Origin: Clostridia bacterium
GTDB taxonomy: Bacteria > Bacillota > Clostridia > Oscillospirales > Acutalibacteraceae
Direction: 5' to 3'
NCBI GenBank assembly: GCA_017548045.1
Contig: JAFYNR010000060.1
Coordinates: forward strand, 1-64,000
DNA: 64,000 bases
This document shows, piece by piece, positions 1 through 7,939 of the stretch; the stretch's first letter is position 1; every line of letters begins with the position of its first letter. Below the pieces are notes generated by a model that was given only the letters and a program-made list of their open reading frames with translations, did no database searches and was not told the DNA's origin. The position numbers were made by a program, and so were the translations under genes.

Positions 1-30
1 AAAAACGGTCTGCAAAAGCAGACCGTTCTT
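1..30 (-). terminator. Intrinsic terminator after the decarboxylase gamma gene
   Basis: A 9-bp perfect stem (5-13 with 18-26, loop AAAA) is followed on the minus strand by a T run at 5-1. It closes the beta-gamma transcript. Confidence 0.85.
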
Positions 31-34
31 AAAT

Positions 35-298
35 TTAACCGTTATTAGTGCCGTTTGCCTGCTGTGCGGCAGCCTTGGCGGCTTTCTTTGCCTCTTTCTT
101 CTGCTTTCTCTCGGGTGAACCCAGATTATTGAGAAGCGTTACGCAAAGAATGATGATACCCATAACAATGAAAATACCGATCATGCCCTTACCCATAATG
201 GGCACTGTCTGAGCAAGATTTTCGGGAGTTACCGCAAAAACATACTGCATTTCGTTTGCCGCTTCGGCAACTGCTGTTGTAACTACTGTTGTATCCAT
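35..298 (-). CDS. OadG-like gamma subunit of Na+-translocating decarboxylase
   Basis: 87-aa small membrane protein. One hydrophobic helix (about residues 36-58, GMIGIFIVMGIIILCVTLL) is followed by a Lys/Ala-rich cytoplasmic tail, the usual layout of OadG/MmdC/GcdC subunits. In that family the gamma subunit stabilises the complex and links the soluble carboxyltransferase to the membrane beta subunit. The start has a GGAGGGG ribosome site. It lies 15 bases downstream of the beta gene on the same transcript and a terminator follows at once, so alpha and biotin-carrier subunits are not in this unit. Assignment rests on the architecture and the neighbour; sequence conservation in this family is low. 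Confidence 0.75.
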   Translation of the reverse strand: MDTTVVTTAVAEAANEMQYVFAVTPENLAQTVPIMGKGMIGIFIVMGIIILCVTLLNNLGSPERKQKKEAKKAAKAAAQQANGTNNG

Positions 299-313
299 TT
301 ATTTCCCCTCCTA

Positions 314-1456
314 TTACTTAACGAGTGCGCCTACGAGTGTAAGGATAAGACCGCCTGCGATAACCGAAGCAACCTGACCCGAAACGTTAACGCCGATTGA
401 GTGCATGAGAAGGAAGTTCTGATTATCCTCTGCAAGACCCATCTTATGAACAACTCTTGCTGACATGGGGAATGCCGAAATACCGGCGGCACCGATCATG
501 GGATTTATCTTGTTCTTTGTGAAAAGGTTCATAATCTTTGCAATCATAATACCGCCGAAGGTATCAACGATGAATGCAACAAGACCGAGACCCATAATAA
601 GCAGTGTTTCCACTCTGAGGAAGTCCTCTGCAACCATCTTCGATGCGATGGTGAAGCCAAGGAAGATTGTGATAAGGTTTGCAAGAACGTTCTGTGCGGT
701 TTCCGAAAGTGAGTTGAGAACGCCGCATTCTCTGATAAGGTTACCGAACATAAGGAAGCCGATAAGTGCCGTTGCATCGGGTGCAACAAGACCAACGATG
801 ATTGTAACAACGATGGGGAAAAGAATCTTTGTAAGCTTTGAAACCTTCTTGCCCGTATTCTTCATACGGATAAGGCGTTCCTTCTTTGTTGTGCAAAGCT
901 TGATGATGGGAGGCTGAACAATGGGAACAAGCGCCATATATGAATATGCCGCAACCATAATAGCCGCCGTATAATTTGAATTAAGCATATTGGCAACGAA
1001 GATTGACGTGGGGCCGTCTGCCGCACCGATGATGGCGATTGAAGCCGCATCCTTGAGTTCGAAGCCGAAAAGCGAAGCAAGGCAGAGGGTGAAGAAAATA
1101 CCGAACTGTGCCGCTGCACCGAAAATCATAAGCTTGGGGTTTGTAAGCACGGGCTCAAAGTCAATCATTGCACCGATACCGATGAAAAGAATGAGGGGGA
1201 AAAGCTCGTGGCTGTCAATACCGATTTCAAAAAGGAAGTCGATAACTGCTCTTACGCCCGAAACCTCACCTGTCACCGCAGGGTCGGGGATGGGAAGGTT
1301 AACAAGAATTGCGCCGAAGCCCATGGGAAGCAGAAGTGTGGGCTCCATTTCTTTTTTGATTGCGAGGAAAATCAGTATACCGCCGATAATCCACATTACG
1401 ATCTGCTCAGGCTGAGTGTTTGCCAGATTGCCGAAAATGTCACTCAAGATACCCAT
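314..1456 (-). CDS. Na+-translocating decarboxylase beta subunit (OadB/GcdB/MmdB family)
   Basis: 380-aa polytopic membrane protein. It contains the signature IIGAADGPTSIFVAN, whose Asp takes part in Na+ translocation in characterised OadB, and the C-terminal stretch HSIGVNVSGQVASVIAGG typical of the family. Beta subunits couple decarboxylation of a biotin-bound carboxyl group to Na+ export; whether the substrate is oxaloacetate, glutaconyl-CoA or methylmalonyl-CoA cannot be told from beta alone. I chose ATG 1456: AAAGGA lies 12 bases upstream, whereas two earlier in-frame ATGs (1486, 1468) abut purine-rich sequence with no spacing. Transcribed with the gamma gene. Confidence 0.9.
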   Translation of the reverse strand: MGILSDIFGNLANTQPEQIVMWIIGGILIFLAIKKEMEPTLLLPMGFGAILVNLPIPDPAVTGEVSGVRAVIDFLFEIGIDSHELFPLILFIGIGAMIDFEPVLTNPKLMIFGAAAQFGIFFTLCLASLFGFELKDAASIAIIGAADGPTSIFVANMLNSNYTAAIMVAAYSYMALVPIVQPPIIKLCTTKKERLIRMKNTGKKVSKLTKILFPIVVTIIVGLVAPDATALIGFLMFGNLIRECGVLNSLSETAQNVLANLITIFLGFTIASKMVAEDFLRVETLLIMGLGLVAFIVDTFGGIMIAKIMNLFTKNKINPMIGAAGISAFPMSARVVHKMGLAEDNQNFLLMHSIGVNVSGQVASVIAGGLILTLVGALVK

Positions 1457-1520
1457 TTTACAAACCATTCCTTTCTTAAAACACATTCTCCGCCATTATA
1501 GCGTTTTATTTTACAGTAGG

Positions 1521-1549
1521 ATTATAAAGCAACCTTGTAAAAAAAGCAA
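1521..1549 (-). promoter_or_regulatory. Sigma-A promoter of the decarboxylase genes
   Basis: TTGCTT (-35, 1549-1544), 17-bp spacer, TATAAT (-10, 1526-1521), about 65 bases upstream of the beta start. Confidence 0.75.
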
Positions 1550-1571
1550 GTAAAATTTTGAGAATTTGCAG

Positions 1572-1602
1572 TAAAAAAGACGGCAGACTTTTGCCTGCCG
1601 TC
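1572..1602 (-). terminator. Intrinsic terminator after the PHP-domain gene
   Basis: 8-bp stem GACGGCAG/CTGCCGTC (1579-1586 with 1595-1602) followed on the minus strand by six T at 1578-1573. Confidence 0.85.
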
Positions 1603-1613
1603 ATACATTATCT

Positions 1614-2984
1614 TCAGATAGCTGCTGCAATCTCCATTATGATTGCATAAATCTTTGTGCCTTTGAAGAAGTTTATAAGCTTTTCAGCAAGTGTAGGCTC
1701 GGGAGCAACGAACTCGAGAGGCTCTGTGCCGTCATCAATAATCATTGCCTGTGAAACGCAGATACCGCCTTCGCTGATAACTTCAACTCTTACGTACTGA
1801 AAATCTGCCGCACCTTCGATTGTATCAAGGTCGAGAGTAACGGTTCCGTTACCGTTTACGGGCATTCTGCCGCCGACAACCTTACCGTCTGCGATGAACT
1901 GAACGTATTCGGCATCGGTAACGCTTGCGGTAATCTTGTGACCGTCAACGGTAAGCGATGAGAACATGGGATAGGGAATATCTTTTTTGTTCATAGCGTC
2001 AAGCTCAAAATCGGGGCCGATTGTATCGTTGGGTCTGAGTCTTCTTGTGATGCCGAAAAGAGCACCGCTCTGCATTGTTTCCTTAATGCTTTCAACAGTG
2101 TTTTCTTTCATCATAAATATGCTGAAGGATGTGTCAACGTTGTTTGTGTTGTGAGCATCGGTGTTGCTGTAACCGATAACTGTTTTGCCGTAGGGAAGAG
2201 TGTACATAAGAAGGTTATCCCAGAGAATTCTGTCGTAACCTGTTGTGCCGTTTCTCTCGTTGAAAACTTCCATACCGAGGCAGCTGTCATATTTGAGAAT
2301 GAGATCACCGAAGAACTTGATGTTAGCTTCGTCATTTACTGCATCGGGGTTTGAGTTTGTTCCCAGCCAGTCACCGGGATGGTTGATGTGTGAAAGGCCG
2401 CCGTTTTCATCGATGAATTCAAGTGCCTTTTCAAAGCCAATCTCATTCTCCGCGCCTGCAATACCGTTGCCTGCTTCCTCGGGAAGGAAAAATCCGTTAA
2501 CGTGGTTCTTTGTAAGTGAAAGGAAGTTGAACTCGTTTGCACCTGTAACGCAAACCATCTTTTTGTTTCTGGCTGTGCCGTTATAGAGAGGATACGTACC
2601 TGCCGTAACGCCTTCAAACTCCTCATCGGTCATATGCTCGTAGGGGTTGTCAATGACAAGCTGATAGGTGTAAAGGATACGTGTTTCGGGTGCCTTGTTC
2701 CATTCAACGCCGGTAATGCCGTGATCTGCATTTGCAACAAAATCATAATCCTGATTGTAGTATTCCTTAATCATAACAGGCAGAGTATCGTCACCGTCAC
2801 TGTAGGTTGTATGGGTGTGGATTGTGCCTTTGTATGCACCCCAGGCGCCTTCGCCTTCCCAGATAACGTCTGCGTAGGGTGAAACGATTGTGTAGTCACC
2901 TGCCGCACCTGCACATACAGCGCCAAGCTGCATTACCATAAGCACGGTAAGTGTAATGCTGAGAATTTTTCTTAAATTTTTCAT
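1614..2984 (-). CDS. Secreted PHP-domain metal-dependent phosphoesterase
   Basis: 456 aa. A signal peptide (residues 1-28, ending near AGAAG) precedes a PHP domain that begins at KGTIHTHTTYSDGDD (about 52-66), with HxH and the downstream ANADHG and LSHINHPG metal-ligand motifs. PHP domains hydrolyse phosphoester bonds with a metal cluster; the substrate is unknown here. After the PHP core come a beta-rich region (about 330-430) and a hydrophobic amphipathic C-terminus (FFKGTKIYAIIMEIAAAI) that may associate with the membrane. Ribosome site AAGGAGG. Single-gene unit with its own promoter and terminator. Export is inferred from the signal peptide. Confidence 0.85.
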   Translation of the reverse strand: MKNLRKILSITLTVLMVMQLGAVCAGAAGDYTIVSPYADVIWEGEGAWGAYKGTIHTHTTYSDGDDTLPVMIKEYYNQDYDFVANADHGITGVEWNKAPETRILYTYQLVIDNPYEHMTDEEFEGVTAGTYPLYNGTARNKKMVCVTGANEFNFLSLTKNHVNGFFLPEEAGNGIAGAENEIGFEKALEFIDENGGLSHINHPGDWLGTNSNPDAVNDEANIKFFGDLILKYDSCLGMEVFNERNGTTGYDRILWDNLLMYTLPYGKTVIGYSNTDAHNTNNVDTSFSIFMMKENTVESIKETMQSGALFGITRRLRPNDTIGPDFELDAMNKKDIPYPMFSSLTVDGHKITASVTDAEYVQFIADGKVVGGRMPVNGNGTVTLDLDTIEGAADFQYVRVEVISEGGICVSQAMIIDDGTEPLEFVAPEPTLAEKLINFFKGTKIYAIIMEIAAAI

Positions 2985-3015
2985 TTTTTTGCCTCCTTAA
3001 AGGGTTTACTATCTT

Positions 3016-3044
3016 ATTTAACCAAAAAAACGCCGAAAAGTCAA
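3016..3044 (-). promoter_or_regulatory. Probable promoter of the PHP-domain gene
   Basis: TTGACT (3044-3039), 17-bp spacer, TTAAAT (3021-3016). The -10 is a weak match. Confidence 0.5.
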
Positions 3045-3078
3045 TAAAAAAAGAAGGCTCCGCACAAAAAACGGAGCC
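3045..3078 (-). terminator. Intrinsic terminator after the first DUF4474 gene
   Basis: 7-bp stem GGCTCCG/CGGAGCC (3056-3062 with 3072-3078); on the minus strand it runs into TTCTTTTTTTATT. Confidence 0.8.
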
Positions 3079-3085
3079 ATTAAAA

Positions 3086-4228
3086 TCAAAGAATTACCGA
3101 AACAAGGAGCACTGCCACTGCAAACCAGCCTACAAAGGGCATAATCACAGGCCAGATGGGCATAAGGCTGAGTGCGTAGAGTGCGCCGAAGTTAACTTTG
3201 ATGAACATTGTGCTTTCAGCCTCGTTGATATTCTGCCATACAAAGCTGATATCGTTGCCGTCAACATAAATTTCGTCAAGACCGATACTATCCTTTGAAT
3301 CGGCAGCCTTGAAGCCGCATTCTTTAAGACCGTCGGCAACAAGAGCTGTCATTTCGGCATCCTTAAAGGTGATTCTGCCTTCAAGGCGAAGCTCGTCGGC
3401 AGGCTCCTCCTGGCGGAGATGGCCGTTTTTGAAGCCTGTGCACCACCAGTATTTATCGTATTCTCTGGTGAATTCACGGGTCCACGTGCCGTCAAGCTCT
3501 TCGTGCCAGAGAGTCATTTCCATATTAAGCCAATCTTCCTCGGCAGGGCAGTTGAAGAAGGTCCATTCGCTCATACCGTCGTCAACGTGGGGTCTGTTAT
3601 AGATACCGATTTCACCGCCGTAGAATACCATTCCGTACTGACCCTTCCACATCTGAAGCATCCAGTCCTTGCCACCGTAGGTAAAGAAAACGCGGATATA
3701 GTCATATTCAAGAAGAAGATAGGGCGATGCGATATCATAAATCTTGCCGAAGCCGAAATTATACTGCCAGGCTTCCTTATCGTTTGTGTAGTAGTAGTCG
3801 TCAACATAGCTGTACTGATAGCTGAGAATCTGCTGACCTTCAAGCAAATCCTTAAGGAAGTTACTGCTTGTGACAACATTAATCGCAAATTCACCGTAAA
3901 GCTTTTCACCGTCAACCTGTGTTGTTGCGGAAATAACCGCCTTACCTGCACCGATACCCTTTACAACACCGTTTTCGTCAACCGTTGCAACACTTGTGTC
4001 TGAGGATGCCCACAGAATATGGGGCTGAGCTTCAACATTAGTCACCTTTGCGGTAATCTGAATTTTTTTACCCTTCGTTACCGAAAGGCTTTCGCTTGTC
4101 AGCACAAGTGCGTGGCCCTCGCCTTCACTTTCGCCGTCGGCTGTTGCATAAACCGATGCGGAAAATCCTGCAAAAAGAAACATAAGAACAAGGAAAATTG
4201 CAGTAATTTTAGTTGCTGTTTTTTTCAT
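3086..4228 (-). CDS. Secreted Big_2 + DUF4474 protein (DUF4474 paralogue 1)
   Basis: 380 aa. A signal peptide (about 1-28) is followed by one bacterial Ig-like group 2 domain (about 38-118; WASSDTSVATVDENG and GAGKAVISAT are typical), then a C-terminal domain of about 230 aa matching what is called DUF4474: WKGQYG, GGEIGIYNR, AEEDWLNMEM, REYDKYWW-TGF. A final hydrophobic stretch (PVIMPFVGWFAVAVLLV) may be a C-terminal membrane anchor. The function of DUF4474 is unknown to me. Two paralogues lie at 61.6-63.8 kb; both have a T/S-rich linker instead of the Ig domain. Start ATG 4228 has GGAGG six bases upstream; ATG 4231 is too close to it. Confidence 0.8.
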   Translation of the reverse strand: MKKTATKITAIFLVLMFLFAGFSASVYATADGESEGEGHALVLTSESLSVTKGKKIQITAKVTNVEAQPHILWASSDTSVATVDENGVVKGIGAGKAVISATTQVDGEKLYGEFAINVVTSSNFLKDLLEGQQILSYQYSYVDDYYYTNDKEAWQYNFGFGKIYDIASPYLLLEYDYIRVFFTYGGKDWMLQMWKGQYGMVFYGGEIGIYNRPHVDDGMSEWTFFNCPAEEDWLNMEMTLWHEELDGTWTREFTREYDKYWWCTGFKNGHLRQEEPADELRLEGRITFKDAEMTALVADGLKECGFKAADSKDSIGLDEIYVDGNDISFVWQNINEAESTMFIKVNFGALYALSLMPIWPVIMPFVGWFAVAVLLVSVIL

Positions 4229-4260
4229 CATTTACCTCCGAACAAAAATTTTTACACTAC

Positions 4261-4289
4261 ATAGTACCACATAACATTTGCAAAATCAA
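4261..4289 (-). promoter_or_regulatory. Promoter of the first DUF4474 gene
   Basis: TTGATT (4289-4284), 17-bp spacer, TACTAT (4266-4261), about 30 bases upstream of the start. Confidence 0.6.
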
Positions 4290-4340
4290 GCAACATTTAC
4301 CTTAAATGTCTGTATTTAGAGAAGAATTAATATTTATGGG

Positions 4341-4370
4341 TTTACTGCAAGGCTGTTTGTATGGTATAAT
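4341..4370 (+). promoter_or_regulatory. Promoter of the rRNA methyltransferase gene
   Basis: A perfect TATAAT -10 (4365-4370) with a weak -35, TTTACT or TTACTG, at 4341-4347. Confidence 0.6.
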
Positions 4371-4398
4371 GGTATGATTAATTTTCGGAGGCACTGAC

Positions 4399-5760
4399 GT
4401 GGAACTTAAAAAGAATGACAGAATAAATCTTAAAATCGAATCCTGCTCCTCCAACGGAAGCGGTGTGGGCAAGCATAACGGAATGGCAATTTTCGTGCCT
4501 GCAACCGCAGTGGGCGATGAAATAACCGCACACATATTGAAGGTTAAAAAGAACTACGCCTTTGCCAAGGTTGAAAAGGTTATAACTCCGTCACCCGACA
4601 GAATAACCCCCGAATGTCCCGTTTACCTTAAATGCGGCGGCTGTGTATTCTCACATATGACTTATGAGGCGGAGGCCGAGATTAAGGCAAACCACGTTGC
4701 CGAATGCTTCAGAAGAATCGGCGGTGTTTCTCCCGAATTTGAACCCGTTATTGCCGCCGAAAGTGATTGCCGTTACCGCAACAAAGCCCAGTATCCCGTA
4801 GCATACGAAAACGGTGAAATCCGAACGGGTTTTTATTCACCCCACAGCCACAGAGTTATTCACTGCCCCGACTGCCTGCTGCAGCCTGCGGAATTTGAAG
4901 GTATTCTCGGTGCATTTGCGGATTATATAAAGGAAAAGGGCATTACCGTATACGACGAAACAAATCACCGCGGCCTGCTTCGTCATATTTACATAAGAAA
5001 AGGCAGTGCAAGCGGCGAAATTATGGTGTGTGCCGTCATCAACGGCAAAAGCCTGCCCGACGAGGCTGACCTTGTGAATTCGTTGCTTGAAAAAGAAAAA
5101 TCAATCGCAAGCATCATCATAAATTCAAACACAAAGGATACAAACGTTATTCTCGGTGCGGAATGCCGTACCCTTTGGGGAAAAGACAGCATTGAGGATA
5201 TCCTCTGCGGTCTGAAATTCAGAATTTCTCCCCTCTCATTTTACCAGGTCAACCGCAATCAGGCAGAAAGGCTTTACAGCAAGGCGGCTGAATATGCGGC
5301 TCTGACAGGCAGTGAAACAGTGCTCGACCTTTACTGCGGTGCAGGTACAATCGGTCTTTCCATGGCAGACAGGGCGAAAGAAATCATCGGCGTTGAAATC
5401 GTGCCCGAAGCCATTGAGGATGCAAAAATAAATATGAACCTCAACGGAATTGAAAACGCAAGATTTCTTTGCGGCGATGCGGCTGAGGCTGCAAAGGTGC
5501 TGAAAAACGAAGGGATTAAGCCCAACGTGATAATTCTTGACCCGCCCAGAAAGGGCTGCAGTCCCGAAATGCTTGAAACCGCCTCACAGATGAAGCCCGA
5601 CAGAATCGTTTACGTATCCTGCGACCCTGCAACTCTGGCAAGGGATTGCGGAATATTGCAGACTCTGGGCTACACCGCACAAAAAGCAACCCCCGTGGAT
5701 ATGTTCCCGAGAACGGGGCATATAGAATGCGTGACTCTGCTCACACGTTCAGCGATATAA
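4399..5760 (+). CDS. rlmD: 23S rRNA (uracil-C5)-methyltransferase, RlmD/RumA family
   Basis: 453 aa, usual family length. N-terminal TRAM RNA-binding domain (about 1-58), then an iron-sulfur cysteine set (C73, C79, C82 in CPVYLKCGGC plus the later HCPDC), the AdoMet motif LDLYCGAGTIGLSMA (about 309-323), ILDPPRKG, and the catalytic cysteine C408 in YVSCDPATL. These enzymes make 5-methyluridine in 23S rRNA using AdoMet. In Firmicutes a single homologue (RlmCD) may modify two positions, so the exact target is open. GTG start with GGAGG seven bases upstream. It is followed 16 bases later by a HAD phosphatase gene, probably co-transcribed. Confidence 0.92.
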   Translation: MELKKNDRINLKIESCSSNGSGVGKHNGMAIFVPATAVGDEITAHILKVKKNYAFAKVEKVITPSPDRITPECPVYLKCGGCVFSHMTYEAEAEIKANHVAECFRRIGGVSPEFEPVIAAESDCRYRNKAQYPVAYENGEIRTGFYSPHSHRVIHCPDCLLQPAEFEGILGAFADYIKEKGITVYDETNHRGLLRHIYIRKGSASGEIMVCAVINGKSLPDEADLVNSLLEKEKSIASIIINSNTKDTNVILGAECRTLWGKDSIEDILCGLKFRISPLSFYQVNRNQAERLYSKAAEYAALTGSETVLDLYCGAGTIGLSMADRAKEIIGVEIVPEAIEDAKINMNLNGIENARFLCGDAAEAAKVLKNEGIKPNVIILDPPRKGCSPEMLETASQMKPDRIVYVSCDPATLARDCGILQTLGYTAQKATPVDMFPRTGHIECVTLLTRSAI

Positions 5761-5776
5761 ATGCAGGAGGAGAAAA

Positions 5777-6415
5777 ATGAAAATTACCGGAGCGATATTT
5801 GATTTTGACGGCACTCTGTTTGACTCAATGTTCATATGGAAGGGCATAAAATACAAGTTTATTGACAAGCTGGGAATAAAGCTGACGCAGGAGGATGAAG
5901 AAGCCTTCAGAGGTCTTTATCTGCGTGAATCCCTTATTCTCGCAAAAGAGCGTTTTAATATGAAAGAAAGCTATGAAGAGCTTTTTCTGATGTTCTTCAA
6001 TTATCTCAAGGAGCTTTATCTTGCCGAGGCAGAGCCAAAAAACGACATTATACCATTCCTTGAGAAGCTTCAGGCTATGGGAGTTAAAATGGGCATTGCA
6101 ACCGCAACGGGGGAGCCTGCACTTGAAGCCGTGCTTGAAAAATACGGAATGAGGGAATATTTTTCGGTTATCCTTTCAACGTACACGGTAGGTGCATCAA
6201 AAACCGACTCGCTGGTATATGACAGGGTGCTCGAAGAGCTGGGCACCGATAAAGCAACCACCTGGGTTTTTGAGGATGCTTTTTATGCGGCAAAAACCGC
6301 AAAGGCAAACGGCTACAACCTTGTGGGCATTTATGATGAAAGCGAGCCCGAAGCCACGGAGCTTGAACGGATTTCGGATATTTACATTCATAACTACGCA
6401 GAGATAGAAATATAA
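5777..6415 (+). CDS. HAD-superfamily hydrolase, beta-phosphoglucomutase-like
   Basis: 212 aa. HAD motif I FDFDGTLFDS places the nucleophile and general acid at D9 and D11. A helical cap (about 18-85), motif II in IATATGE, a motif III Lys in GASKTDS and the motif IV acidic pair in WVFEDAFYA follow. The layout resembles small subgroup-I phosphatases and phosphomutases; the substrate cannot be predicted. Ribosome site GGAGGAG. Likely the second gene of the rlmD transcript; a weak hairpin follows the stop. Confidence 0.85.
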   Translation: MKITGAIFDFDGTLFDSMFIWKGIKYKFIDKLGIKLTQEDEEAFRGLYLRESLILAKERFNMKESYEELFLMFFNYLKELYLAEAEPKNDIIPFLEKLQAMGVKMGIATATGEPALEAVLEKYGMREYFSVILSTYTVGASKTDSLVYDRVLEELGTDKATTWVFEDAFYAAKTAKANGYNLVGIYDESEPEATELERISDIYIHNYAEIEI

Positions 6416-6445
6416 AAGGACCGCCTTGGCAAAAAGGCAGTCCTT
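6416..6445. terminator. Hairpin between the convergent HAD and XRE genes
   Basis: An interrupted stem AGGAC-c-GCCTT / AAGGC-a-GTCCT (6417-6427 with 6434-6444). T tracts are poor on both sides, so it is at best a weak bidirectional terminator. Confidence 0.5.
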
Positions 6446-6458
6446 CGCACATATTTTG

Positions 6459-6878
6459 TTATTCTTCATCGCCTTGCGGTGAAACAATTCCCTTATCTTC
6501 AAGCCACACGTTTTTGGTGTCTTCAAAGATTTTCTCCTTACGCAAGGCATCACGGTAAAACCCGATAAGCTGTTTTTCGTCCTCCGTAAGGGACATCAGT
6601 TCTTTTTTGGCAGGTGCGCTTACATATGCGGTTTTTGTTTCTTTCTTGCCGTCAACAAAAAATTCATCCAGAAAATCTTCAACCGAAACATTATAGAATG
6701 CGGCAAGGCGCATAATAACGTCGATTTCGGGTTTTCTGACAGTTTCATATTTGGTGTAGGTTGTTCTGTCAATCCCCAGGTAATCGGCAAGTTTTTTCTG
6801 GGTATAGCCGTATTCCGTTCTGTATTTTTTCAGTATTTCGCCAAGCTTTTTTTCGGATATCCCCACAAAAACCTTCAT
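6459..6878 (-). CDS. XRE-family HTH transcriptional regulator
   Basis: 139 aa. HTH_3 domain at about residues 11-66, with YGYTQKKLADYLGIDRTTYT as the helix-turn-helix and the typical EIDVIMRLAAFYNVSVEDFLD end. The C-terminal half (70-139) is charged and predicted helical, with no recognisable sensor domain. AAAGGG ribosome site. It is divergent from the HAD-IIA phosphatase gene at 7050; the shared 171-bp gap holds a perfect 9-bp inverted repeat and three AATAGTC repeats that could be its operator. Autoregulation is inferred. Confidence 0.85.
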   Translation of the reverse strand: MKVFVGISEKKLGEILKKYRTEYGYTQKKLADYLGIDRTTYTKYETVRKPEIDVIMRLAAFYNVSVEDFLDEFFVDGKKETKTAYVSAPAKKELMSLTEDEKQLIGFYRDALRKEKIFEDTKNVWLEDKGIVSPQGDEE

Positions 6879-6909
6879 ACTTTTTCCCTTTCATCCCTTT
6901 GATAAAAGC

Positions 6910-6915
6910 ATTATA
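6910..6915 (-). promoter_or_regulatory. -10 element of the XRE regulator gene
   Basis: Perfect TATAAT on the minus strand, 32 bases upstream of the start. The hexamer 17 bp further upstream (ATGAAA) is a poor -35, so the promoter may be weak or activator-dependent. The operator-like palindrome lies just beyond it. Confidence 0.5.
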
Positions 6916-6939
6916 CTACCTTTTTTTACAAATTTCATT

Positions 6940-6962
6940 ATATGTGACGAATAGTCACATAT
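6940..6962. promoter_or_regulatory. Perfect inverted repeat, candidate operator
   Basis: ATATGTGAC-GAATA-GTCACATAT: 9-bp arms with a 5-bp centre, in the divergent gap between the XRE regulator and the HAD-IIA gene. The heptamer AATAGTC occurs at 6950-6956, inside this element, and again at 6971-6977 and 7004-7010. Confidence 0.6.
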
Positions 6963-7000
6963 TTTTTTGAAATAGTCTTTATATCCGCTGAAAAAACTGA

Positions 7001-7006
7001 TACAAT
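7001..7006 (+). promoter_or_regulatory. Extended -10 of the HAD-IIA gene
   Basis: TGATACAAT: a TG extension and TACAAT at 7001-7006, 43 bases upstream of the GTG start. The -35 region (TTTATA, 6978-6983) is weak, as is usual with extended -10 promoters. An AATAGTC repeat overlaps its downstream edge. Confidence 0.5.
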
Positions 7007-7049
7007 AGTCATCGGTTTTAACTACGAATATAAAAAGGAGCTGACTTCT

Positions 7050-7835
7050 GTGAAAAACGGCATTTTTGCAAACACAAAATATTTCATAATAGATATGGAC
7101 GGAACCTTTTACCTTGACGGCAATATAATTGAAGGTTCCATTGAATTCATCGAAAAAGCAAGAGAAAGCGGCAGAGATTTTTATTTTTTCACCAACAACT
7201 CCTCAAACAACGTTGAGGTCTGCAGGGCAAAGCTTGAAAAAATGGGCTTTCCCGTTGATGAAAACAGAGTTATAATCTCGTCCCACGTTGCGGCGGATTA
7301 TCTTAACCGCAACTACAAGGGCAAAAAGGTTTTTCTTCTCGGCAACGAAAGGCTGACCGGTGATTTTGAAAAGGCAGGCATAAACCTTGTTACGGAAAAT
7401 CCCGACGTTGTTGTGCTGGGCTTTGACACAACCCTCACCTATCAGAAAATGTGGGATGCTGTCAGATACATTGACGGCGGTGCGGTTTACCTTGCAACCC
7501 ATCCCGACCTTAACTGCCCCACCGCAGACGGCTATATGCCCGACACAGGCTCGATGATTGAACTTTTTGCCGCATCAACAGGCAAAAGACCCACCGTTCT
7601 CGGCAAGCCCATGACCGCAACCGTTGACTACGTTACGAATATGCTGGGCTGCAAGCGTGAAGAGCTTGCATTTATAGGCGACAGACTTGCAACGGATATT
7701 GCAATCGGCGCAAATCACGGTATCCCCTGCGCTTTGGTTTACAGCGGCGTAACCACTCCTGAAGAATATGCCGCTTCGGATATCAAGGCAAGCGTAGCCG
7801 TTGAAAATCTCAAGGCACTTGCGGAATACCTTTAA
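7050..7835 (+). CDS. HAD-IIA family phosphatase (NagD/pNPPase-like)
   Basis: 261 aa. Motif I IIDMDGTFYLDG (D15 and D17), motif II FFTNNSSNN, a central C2-type cap (about 85-185) containing VVVLGFDTTLTYQKM, Lys in VLGKPM and motif IV FIGDRLATDIAIGANHG. This is the full HAD-IIA set found in NagD, YutF and AraL, which dephosphorylate small sugar phosphates or nucleotides. The true substrate is unknown. GTG start with AAGGAG nine bases upstream. Divergent from an XRE regulator, which may control it. Confidence 0.88.
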   Translation: MKNGIFANTKYFIIDMDGTFYLDGNIIEGSIEFIEKARESGRDFYFFTNNSSNNVEVCRAKLEKMGFPVDENRVIISSHVAADYLNRNYKGKKVFLLGNERLTGDFEKAGINLVTENPDVVVLGFDTTLTYQKMWDAVRYIDGGAVYLATHPDLNCPTADGYMPDTGSMIELFAASTGKRPTVLGKPMTATVDYVTNMLGCKREELAFIGDRLATDIAIGANHGIPCALVYSGVTTPEEYAASDIKASVAVENLKALAEYL

Positions 7836-7849
7836 TATACACAGAGCAA

Positions 7850-7855
7850 TATAAT
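7850..7855 (+). promoter_or_regulatory. -10 element of the queT leader
   Basis: Perfect TATAAT. The -35 (TACCTT, 7827-7832) is weak. The expected start near 7862 coincides with the first stem of the leader RNA. Confidence 0.5.
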
Positions 7856-7859
7856 GTCA

Positions 7860-7932
7860 GTTCGAAACCTTCCTGACAGGCACCTGCTCGGTGCCGAACA
7901 AAACTAAGGCGCTGCACGGCAGCAAAAAGGAG
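7860..7932 (+). ncRNA. Candidate preQ1-type riboswitch in the queT leader
   Basis: The leader can fold as an H-type pseudoknot: GTTC (7860-7863) with GAAC (7896-7899), CCTT (7868-7871) with AAGG (7906-7909), an internal 6-bp hairpin GGCACC/GGTGCC (7879-7895) and an A-rich strand AACAAAACTAAGG (7897-7909). The A-rich 3' strand resembles that of preQ1-I aptamers, and the next gene is a QueT transporter, a standard preQ1-riboswitch target. The extra hairpin does not match the preQ1-I, -II or -III layouts as I remember them, so the class is uncertain. A second AAGG, inside the ribosome site (7927-7930), could compete for CCTT. Confidence 0.5.
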
Positions 7933-7939
7933 CATAAAA

